Origin: CAVPDE01 sp964580575
Lineage (GTDB): Bacteria; Desulfobacterota; DSM-4660; Desulfatiglandales; HGW-15
Direction of reading: 5' to 3'
Assembly (NCBI GenBank): GCA_964580575.1
Contig: CAZOLJ010000015.1
Location: 5,107-69,106 of the forward strand
DNA: 64,000 nt
The translations under genes were made by a program, and so were the position numbers. Every line of letters starts with the position of its first letter. Within the stretch, counting starts at the first letter, position 1. The notes under the pieces were generated by a model, which ran no database searches, had not been told where the DNA came from, and saw only the letters and a list, made by a program, of their open reading frames with translations. Positions 58,339-64,000 of this stretch are shown here, in pieces.

Positions 58339-58651
58339 AGTGACAACCTCCTTTCAAAAGATTCTAATAGTTTCTAACTTCAGGCTGCCACTCTTGACAA
58401 ATGGATTTTCCCTCAGAAGGAAACCGGCCCGCGTACAGCGCCAAGCCTTCTTAGTGATAAGGTAAATTTTAAGCTTCTTTTAATCAAAGTCAAGCTATTT
58501 AAAATTTACTTGTGGAAGATACCTTTTGCCCGAAATCCGCAATTGCTTGATGTTTGGTGTTTGTTTGGGTAAAAGGGAAGCGGTGCTTTGCTTGATTTCC
58601 GCAAAGAAGAGAAAGCCTATCTCACAACCCTAAAGGCGAAAGGAGTGAGTC
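58339..58651. other. 310-base region: cspA leader and upstream of the dehydrogenase gene
   Basis: Contains the cspA leader and promoter described at 58466-58493, and an AT-rich stretch (58460-58520). The dehydrogenase gene's ribosome site AAAGGAG is at about 58640. No further gene is seen. Confidence 0.5.
58466..58493 (-). promoter_or_regulatory. Promoter of the cold-shock gene
   Basis: On the minus strand TTGACT (58488-58493), 16 bases, TAAAAT (58466-58471). This gives a transcript start near 58459 and a leader of about 120 bases before cspA, the length used for cold-responsive folding in the family. Confidence 0.65.
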
Positions 58652-59791
58652 ATGGAATTCGGTTTGCCCCGTGTCAGTGAAATGATGGTCAAGTCGGCCA
58701 GGGATTTCTGCTCCCGCGAAGTGCCGCGCATCGATGCGTACATGATGGAGCACGACGATTATCCCCAGGATATGCTGCAAACCTTTGCCAAGGCCAGAAT
58801 GCTGGGCCTTGTCGTTCCAAAGGAGGTTGGGGGTGTTGGAACCACCAACCTGAATTTCATTCTCCTGTGCGAAGAGCTGGGCCGCACAGGCTCCACGTCG
58901 TTTCTCCCCATGATGATGAACAACAGTGTTGCAGAGACCATCCACTTCTTCGGATCTGAGGAGGTGAAGAAAAAATTCATCCCACCTCTTTGCGACGGGA
59001 CCGCCTGGGCCACGACCGCGTTTACGGAGCCGGGAACCGGGTCCGATCCCCGGGCCCTCACGTCTACGGCTGAGGTCGACGGGGACGGCTTTGTGCTGAA
59101 CGGCACCAAGCGCTTCATCAGCATGGGCAACAAACCCGGATATGGGATCTACTATGTCAGGGACGCCACCCTCCAGGCTGAGAAGAAGGATGTGACTGCC
59201 TTTGTGGTGGACAAGAAATCCGAAGGGTACTCGTGTTCCGGACACTATAGGATGATGGGCCTTGAAGGATCGGACACGTGCGACGTGTTTCTGAAGAATG
59301 TCCGCGTGCCCAAGGCGAATATCCTGGGGACTCCGGGCGACGGATTCAGAATTCTGCTCCGGTGGATCGCAGGGGAGAGGATTCAGCAGGGAGCTTGCAT
59401 GGTCGGCACAGGGCAGGCGGCTTTGGATGAATCCATCAAATACTGCAAGGAAAGAGTGGTCGGAAAGACCCCCATCGGTTACATGCAAGGATTCACGTGG
59501 ATGCTGGCGGAAATGAAGTCAAAGCTGGAGGCCTGCCGGTTGCTGGCTCTGAGGGCGGCCTGGAAGTGGGACGAAGGCCAACCGTTTGAGACGGATTCCT
59601 CGGAGTTGAAAGTCTTCACCACACCCACGATCCAGGAAATCACGAGAATGGCCGTTCAAATCCACGGGTCCTATGGTTACAGCAAAGAGTACAAGGTGGA
59701 AAGGCTGCATCGGCTGGCCATGCACCAGGGAGTGGTCGCCTCGAGCCTGGAGATCAACAAAACCATAGCGGGCATGGCTCTCTTGCGGTGA
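58652..59791 (+). CDS. Acyl-CoA dehydrogenase family flavoenzyme with altered active-site motif
   Basis: 379 residues from ATG 58652, AAAGGAG upstream. Family motifs: ELGRTGSTSFLPMMMNNSVA near 70, AFTEPGTGSDPRALTSTA near 128 (FAD/acyl contact), IAGERIQQGACMVGTGQAAL near 240, VQIHGSYGYSKEYKVERLHR near 335. At the position of the common catalytic glutamate in YEGT, the sequence is HQGV, and no other base is obvious. It may use another acid residue, as in some anaerobic cyclic acyl-CoA dehydrogenases. The etfBA genes downstream are the likely electron acceptors. Confidence 0.88.
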   Translation: MEFGLPRVSEMMVKSARDFCSREVPRIDAYMMEHDDYPQDMLQTFAKARMLGLVVPKEVGGVGTTNLNFILLCEELGRTGSTSFLPMMMNNSVAETIHFFGSEEVKKKFIPPLCDGTAWATTAFTEPGTGSDPRALTSTAEVDGDGFVLNGTKRFISMGNKPGYGIYYVRDATLQAEKKDVTAFVVDKKSEGYSCSGHYRMMGLEGSDTCDVFLKNVRVPKANILGTPGDGFRILLRWIAGERIQQGACMVGTGQAALDESIKYCKERVVGKTPIGYMQGFTWMLAEMKSKLEACRLLALRAAWKWDEGQPFETDSSELKVFTTPTIQEITRMAVQIHGSYGYSKEYKVERLHRLAMHQGVVASSLEINKTIAGMALLR

Positions 59792-59935
59792 ACAAAGAAA
59801 GGGACAAAGGAAGACAGGGACAAAGATACAAAGGGTAAAGGAAAAAGGAAAAGACAGAAGACCTTTATCCTTTTACCTTTTTCCTTCATTTGCTTTGTGC
59901 CTTTGTCCCTTAGCTTAAGCTGATAGCGGTTGACT
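59792..59935. repeat. Dispersed palindromic repeat, degraded copy C
   Basis: GGGACAAAGGAAGACAGGGA and its later imperfect complement GTGCCTTTGTCCCTTAGC form a long imperfect hairpin, with a decayed end (AGCTTAAGCTGATAGC) matching the GCTGTCGGCT palindrome of copies A and B. Fills the gap between the dehydrogenase and etfB. Confidence 0.6.
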
Positions 59936-59945
59936 TCATAAAGAG

Positions 59946-60737
59946 ATGGCTATGAATACCATTGTCTGTATCAAGCAAGTTCCCAATGTGAAAGAGGTGA
60001 AGTGGGATCCCGTCACAGGATCCCTGATCCGCAAAGGCATTCCCAGCATCATCAACCCCAATGACCGCAATGCGATAGAAACGGCGCTCCAGATGAAGGA
60101 ACAGCACGGCGGCGAAGTGACCGTCCTTTCCATGGGGCCTTCCCAGGTGGAAGAGGCTCTGCGCGAAGCCCTGGCCATGGGCGCGGACAAGGCCGTTCAG
60201 CTCACAGGCAAGGATTTTGCCGGCTCGGACACCTGGGCGACGAGTTACACGCTGGGCCTGGCCATACAGAAGATCGGAAACTGGGACCTGATCCTCTGCG
60301 GCAAAGAGGCCATGGACGGGATGACCGCGCAGGTGGGTCCCCAGATAGCCGAATTTCTGGGAATCCCCCAGCTGACCTATGCCATTTCCCTGGAGGTCGC
60401 GGACGGAACAGTCAGGATCAAGCAGAAACTGGGAAAGGTACAAAGGGTCTTGGAGGCCTCTCTTCCGGCTCTTGTCACTGTGGAAAGAGAGATCAATGAG
60501 CCCAGGATAGCGCCTATGGACAGCATCATGGAAGCCTATGAGAAAGAAATCCCGGTCTGGGGTCCTGAGGATCTGGGCGGAGAGGCCGAGCGATTCGGGC
60601 TGGAGGGATCTCCCACGCGGTTGAGAAAGGTATTCTCTCCCAAGGTGCTCAAGGGAAAGGTGCAGATGCTCCCGGGAGGACCCAAAGAGGCTGCGCTCGA
60701 ACTGATACGGGTGCTTAAGGAAAAATACATTCTGTAA
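59946..60737 (+). CDS. etfB: Electron transfer flavoprotein beta subunit
   Basis: 263 residues from ATG 59946; a second ATG lies 6 bases later. EtfB features: TIVCIKQVPNVKEVKWDPVT, INPNDRNAIETALQMKEQHG, the AMP/FAD-binding ALAMGADKAVQLTGKDFAGS and LILCGKEAMDGMTAQVGPQI. It forms a heterodimer with EtfA to carry electrons from acyl-CoA dehydrogenases to the quinone pool or to bifurcating partners. Paired with etfA 47 bases downstream. Confidence 0.93.
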   Translation: MAMNTIVCIKQVPNVKEVKWDPVTGSLIRKGIPSIINPNDRNAIETALQMKEQHGGEVTVLSMGPSQVEEALREALAMGADKAVQLTGKDFAGSDTWATSYTLGLAIQKIGNWDLILCGKEAMDGMTAQVGPQIAEFLGIPQLTYAISLEVADGTVRIKQKLGKVQRVLEASLPALVTVEREINEPRIAPMDSIMEAYEKEIPVWGPEDLGGEAERFGLEGSPTRLRKVFSPKVLKGKVQMLPGGPKEAALELIRVLKEKYIL

Positions 60738-60784
60738 CAATTTCAAAAAGCTATAATGTTAATTTTCTGTCGAGGGTGAGGGAT

Positions 60785-61795
60785 ATGGCAATTGACATCA
60801 ACGAGTATCGAGGGTGCTGGGTGTTTGTGGAGCAGAACCACGGGAAACCTGCGCGGGTGTCGCTGGAGCTGTTGGGCAAGGGGAAGGAACTGGCTGAGAA
60901 GCTGGGCGTAGACTTGACGGCGATCGTACTGGGTGATGCGCTGAGTTCACTGCCGCAGGAGCTCATTGCCTATGGGGCGGAAAAGGTCCTGGTGGCTGAG
61001 GACCCGGTGTTGAAGGAGTACCGGACGGAGCTCTATGCAGATGTCATTGCAGGCGCAGTGCTCGACAGGAAACCTGAGGTGCTCATTGTCGGAGCCACAC
61101 CGATCGGCAGGGACCTGGCTCCGAGATTATCTTTTCGCCTGAACGCCGGGTGCACGGCCGACTGCACGGGTCTGGATATCGATCAGGAAAACCGGCTCTT
61201 TGTCTCAACACGACCTGCGTTCGGAGGCAACGTGGTGGCCACGATCATCTGTCCGAACCACAGGCCGCAGATGGCCACGGTGAGGCCCGGGGTCATGCCC
61301 CTGCCGGAGAAGGACACGGCTAGGAGCGGGGAGGTGGTGTGGCTCAAGGTTCAGATGAAAGAGCAGGATATGAAGGTGAAGATCCTTGAGCGTGTCGAGG
61401 CAGCAAGCGAAGGGGTCGGCATTGAAGAGGCGGAGCGTGTGATATGCCTGGGCATGGGAGGTGCAGACGCAGAAACCTTTGCCATGGTCGAGGAACTCGC
61501 GGATCTTCTTGATGCGGAGGTCGCGGCGACCCGTCTGGCGGTAGAAGCAGGATGGCTTGCCCACGATTCACAGGTGGGTCAGACAGGCAAAACCATCCGG
61601 CCTGATCTTTACGTGGCCTGCGGGATATCCGGAGCCGTGCAGCACACTGCCGGCATGACCGGATCGAAGCTGGTGGTCGCCATCAACAAGGACTCGAGGG
61701 CGGAGATTTTCAACTACGCAGATTACGGCATTGTCGGAGATTTGAGCAAAGTGCTGCCCGCCATCATCGAGGAGCTCAAGACCCTGCGAGGGTAG
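60785..61795 (+). CDS. etfA: Electron transfer flavoprotein alpha subunit
   Basis: 336 residues from ATG 60785; a GTG at 60776 is an alternative. The C-terminal FAD domain is clear: SQVGQTGKTIRPDLYVACGI, SGAVQHTAGMTGSKLVVAIN, FNYADYGIVGDL. The N-terminal domain has VFVEQNHGKPARVSLELLGK. No ferredoxin-like extension, so not an obvious bifurcating type. Partner of etfB and of the acyl-CoA dehydrogenase upstream. Confidence 0.93.
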   Translation: MAIDINEYRGCWVFVEQNHGKPARVSLELLGKGKELAEKLGVDLTAIVLGDALSSLPQELIAYGAEKVLVAEDPVLKEYRTELYADVIAGAVLDRKPEVLIVGATPIGRDLAPRLSFRLNAGCTADCTGLDIDQENRLFVSTRPAFGGNVVATIICPNHRPQMATVRPGVMPLPEKDTARSGEVVWLKVQMKEQDMKVKILERVEAASEGVGIEEAERVICLGMGGADAETFAMVEELADLLDAEVAATRLAVEAGWLAHDSQVGQTGKTIRPDLYVACGISGAVQHTAGMTGSKLVVAINKDSRAEIFNYADYGIVGDLSKVLPAIIEELKTLRG

Positions 61796-61798
61796 CCT

Positions 61799-62341
61799 AT
61801 GCACTCGCCTTCAGAATCCATTAATGCCTACATTCGAGCGAAGGACCAGAATCGTCCTTATCTGATGAGACGCGCCTTCACACCAGAAACCACTCTTAAG
61901 ATGAACGTGAAGACAGGGGCGATCTCCTTTCCACCCCTCTCGAATGGAATCGATTCTATCACGGAGGTTCTGGTCCGCCGGTTCGCGCAATCTTATGAGA
62001 ATGTATTGACCTTTTGCATAGGAGACCCGCCCGAGGATGATGCCGGTCGTTTCTCGTGCACCTGGATGGTCGGAATGTCAGAGAGAGAAACCGGCGCCGT
62101 CCGCGTGGGATGCGGCCGCTATGACTGGCGGTTCCAGAGCAGTGAGCCGTTCTTAACCAATGATCTCACGATCACCATTGAATCTATGCAGATCCTTGCT
62201 CCGAGCACCTTGGAGGTCATTATGGATTGGCTTTCCGGTTTGCCCTACCCGTGGTGCCCTGCTCAGACAGCAGTGACAAGTGCACCGGAAGTTGAGGGTC
62301 TTGCCGTGATCCTCGATTACATTGGACAAAATCTCGTCTGA
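61799..62341 (+). CDS. NTF2/SnoaL-like protein
   Basis: 180 residues from ATG 61799, 3 bases after the etfA stop and so probably in the same operon. The pattern SESINAYIRAKDQNRPYLMR, PPLSNGIDSITEVLVRRFAQ, RFSCTWMVGMSERETGAVRV and the wide aromatic pocket resemble the NTF2/SnoaL cone fold used by small-molecule isomerases and by binding proteins without catalysis. Function unknown. Confidence 0.6.
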   Translation: MHSPSESINAYIRAKDQNRPYLMRRAFTPETTLKMNVKTGAISFPPLSNGIDSITEVLVRRFAQSYENVLTFCIGDPPEDDAGRFSCTWMVGMSERETGAVRVGCGRYDWRFQSSEPFLTNDLTITIESMQILAPSTLEVIMDWLSGLPYPWCPAQTAVTSAPEVEGLAVILDYIGQNLV

Positions 62342-62380
62342 TCGTCCCTCAACCTGTCGGCTTCAGCACAAGGCGGTTGA
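62341..62380. repeat. Dispersed palindromic repeat, fragment D
   Basis: GTCCCTCAACCTGTCGGCTT and CAGC are a degraded end of the copy A/B element, lying just after the NTF2-like gene and before the convergent patatin lipoprotein gene. Confidence 0.55.
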
Positions 62381-62398
62381 CTCCAGAACTGGACGGCC

Positions 62399-63904
62399 TC
62401 AGCGTGCACGAGATTCCGGTGTCGAGCGGCCGGCCAGAAAATCCTCTATTTCCTGTTGGTTCTGTGCGACCACCTTGGTGGCGGCCGTCATAAGAAGTTG
62501 CCGATCGCACTCTGAAGTCAGCTTGAAACGGGTCGGGATCTCTGCGATGCGCTCCACCACGGCGGTCGGCGAATCCAGCGGAGGTGACTCTTCACGGCAA
62601 ACCTGGGGCAGATCGCTGAGGTCGTCCTTCCACTGTGCGTCGGTGTGACGCAGAACGATCATGCGAACGGTTTGGTTGTCAGGGAACACTCCCTCGATCT
62701 GCATGCTGCGATAGAACAAGCCCATATAAGCGGTGGCACGTTCCTCCATGATGCCGGGGATTCGAGAAAAGTCGTAACTGCCCAGGGTCCACGGCTCAGG
62801 GCGTTTGGTCAGTTTCCGGTAACCCACGGTGAAGGGGTAGGAACTGTCAAAGGCGATAATCAAGGCTCGACGAGACTTCTTAGCTTGAAGCTGCTTCAGA
62901 AAGAGGAAAAGCAGCGACTCGGTTCCGGAGTTTTCATAGAGCCCGCCGTCGCCGGTGTGCCAGTAGAGATCTTCCTCCCCCACGCCAAAGGTAATCGGCC
63001 CCACGAGTGGGGGAAACGAGGCCGAGGCGGTGACCGCGCCTGCCAGTTTCACGGGGCACGGGTCCATCTTGAGGTCAAGCGGGGTCAGCGGGAGAACCGC
63101 TTCCCAGCGGCGCAAAAGCATCGGAGGGTACTCGGCGGACATCCCGCGCTTGGCCAGCGATTGATGCAGGTCCCCGAAAAAATCGTAGCGAAAGGTCTCA
63201 GGGGGCAGGGTGGTTATCGCCAACCGCCGGCCGTTGTTGTAAAGCGTGGTGTTGATGATCAGCCGCGGACTGTCCCCCCGCGCTTCCCGAGCACTCAGGT
63301 CCCCGACGGTGACCGGGCCCAGCAGCCGTTCTGTAAACAGTTCGGTCAGGGACTGGGCAGCCAAGGCCGGGTTGAGGATCCAGCGAAAACTTCCTATCTG
63401 TCGCCAGAGAAGAGCGCTCTCGAAATCTTGACTCACCGTGTCCTTGTAGCCGGCAAAGAAGGTCTTGTAGTCGTCCGTGAGCGCCCCGTCCGGCCCCAGG
63501 ACGGTCGTCTCCTTCAGGGGCTTTTTCATGGCATAGTAGCCGGCCGCCACGCTGCCTCCGGAGACGCTGGAGAGGTGTGTGATCTGATCCAGCACTGAAC
63601 CTCCTCCGGGGGCGCGAACCTGGGCGAGCGCCTCCAGGCATGATGCCCCGAAGAGGGCCGCACGGCTACCCCCGCCCGATAAGGCTACGCCCACGACCAG
63701 ATCCCGCTCAGGCGCAGGCATGACGCAGGTCGTCTGGGGGCCGGCCGCAGGGGCTCGGTACGCAACAGCCGAGACACACCCTGTTGCCAGGAGCGCGCAC
63801 GCCAGCCCCAGCGCCATTCCACGAAGCAGACTCCAACTGCTAACCCCGCGAACTCTCAGAGTCCTCAGGTTCCTCGTCAAGGATACCACTTGCTGTCCTC
63901 TCAT
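62399..63904 (-). CDS. Patatin-like phospholipase lipoprotein
   Basis: 501 residues. The start ATG 63904 follows AGGAGGTGAAAG. Lipoprotein signal with lipidated Cys in MALGLACALLATGCVS near residue 43. Patatin motifs: VALSGGGSRAALFGASC near 72 (oxyanion), HLSSVSGGSVAAGYYA near 115 (GxSxG nucleophile), and HTGDGGLYENSGTES near 315 (catalytic Asp). Much larger than the cytoplasmic patatin at 30122. Predicted to hydrolyse lipids at the cell envelope. Substrate and role unknown. Confidence 0.9.
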   Translation of the reverse strand: MRGQQVVSLTRNLRTLRVRGVSSWSLLRGMALGLACALLATGCVSAVAYRAPAAGPQTTCVMPAPERDLVVGVALSGGGSRAALFGASCLEALAQVRAPGGGSVLDQITHLSSVSGGSVAAGYYAMKKPLKETTVLGPDGALTDDYKTFFAGYKDTVSQDFESALLWRQIGSFRWILNPALAAQSLTELFTERLLGPVTVGDLSAREARGDSPRLIINTTLYNNGRRLAITTLPPETFRYDFFGDLHQSLAKRGMSAEYPPMLLRRWEAVLPLTPLDLKMDPCPVKLAGAVTASASFPPLVGPITFGVGEEDLYWHTGDGGLYENSGTESLLFLFLKQLQAKKSRRALIIAFDSSYPFTVGYRKLTKRPEPWTLGSYDFSRIPGIMEERATAYMGLFYRSMQIEGVFPDNQTVRMIVLRHTDAQWKDDLSDLPQVCREESPPLDSPTAVVERIAEIPTRFKLTSECDRQLLMTAATKVVAQNQQEIEDFLAGRSTPESRAR

Positions 63905-64000
63905 CTTTCACCTCCTGTCGGATCGGCGGCGAGATTTCATGTCCTGAATCTGGCCTACTTCCTCTGATCTGTCAATAGACAGGATTCAGGTGGCTGCCGC
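63905..64000. other. Right window edge, no feature
   Basis: 96 bases including the ribosome site of the patatin lipoprotein gene; nothing else is seen before the window ends. Confidence 0.5.

Noticed and set aside
1..64000. CRISPR arrays, tRNA, rRNA or prophage genes
   Set aside because: I found no regularly spaced direct repeats, no cloverleaf or rRNA-like stretches and no phage structural or integrase genes.

Overview
The window looks like a chromosome segment of an anaerobic member of the Desulfobacterota (former Deltaproteobacteria). The evidence is indirect: no rRNA or tRNA gene was found. Base composition is moderately GC-rich. The contents are amino-acid and peptide catabolism, a LivKHMGF uptake system linked to an acyl-CoA ligase, an acyl-CoA dehydrogenase with EtfBA, DUF2284 and DUF5661 proteins, large PAS/GAF histidine kinases and many small palindromic intergenic repeats. 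This fits a syntrophic or sulfate-reducing type of life, but the genus cannot be named.

Layout. 1-3.4 kb: a flavoprotein of the fumarate reductase/succinate dehydrogenase type running off the left edge, a small gene with an in-frame stop, a SorC regulator, and a scar gene in which a hydroxyacid dehydrogenase is joined to an aldolase. 3.5-6 kb: DUF2284 protein, metallophosphoesterase and a ParB-RAM fusion. 6-13.2 kb: a dipeptide ABC transporter, an M20 amidohydrolase, an RpiR regulator and an enolase-superfamily racemase, apparently one regulon for N-acyl amino acids or peptides. 13.3-21.5 kb: an Lrp regulator, saccharopine-dehydrogenase-like and ornithine-aminotransferase-like enzymes, a polar amino-acid ABC transporter, an opine dehydrogenase and a D-cysteine-desulfhydrase-type enzyme. 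22-27.2 kb: two tandem paralogous histidine kinases. 27.3-37.4 kb: small periplasmic and CBS proteins, patatin, family-B DNA polymerase, cysteine desulfurase and a flavin reductase, separated by repeats and gene remnants. 37.9-44.4 kb: LivKHMGF plus acyl-CoA ligase. 44.4-52.2 kb: RmuC, MreB, an NlpC/P60 lipoprotein, a HAD phosphatase and a creatininase-family enzyme. 52.3-56.4 kb: a caspase-like lipoprotein followed by toxin-antitoxin modules. 56.4-64 kb: cobalamin radical SAM protein, cold-shock protein, acyl-CoA dehydrogenase with EtfBA, an NTF2-like protein and a patatin lipoprotein.

Two themes stand out. First, internal deletions that join the front of one gene to the back of the next recur: dehydrogenase::aldolase, dppC::dppD, dppA::dppB, a headless binding protein, a collapsed homospermidine-synthase-like frame and a cut MFS gene. 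They are either real genome erosion or assembly collapse, and raw reads would decide. Second, intergenic space is full of short inverted-repeat elements. Some sit exactly at stop codons, and at least two share terminal repeats.

The most interesting candidates for something new are a conserved five-cysteine insert in the ATP-binding lid of both histidine kinases, the ParB-RAM fusion overlapping an atypical phosphoesterase, the opine-type amino-acid cluster, and the caspase-like lipoprotein with a calcium-type EF-hand. The last few codons of the caspase gene are duplicated on the far side of a HigBA module whose toxin may be read from a leaderless transcript.
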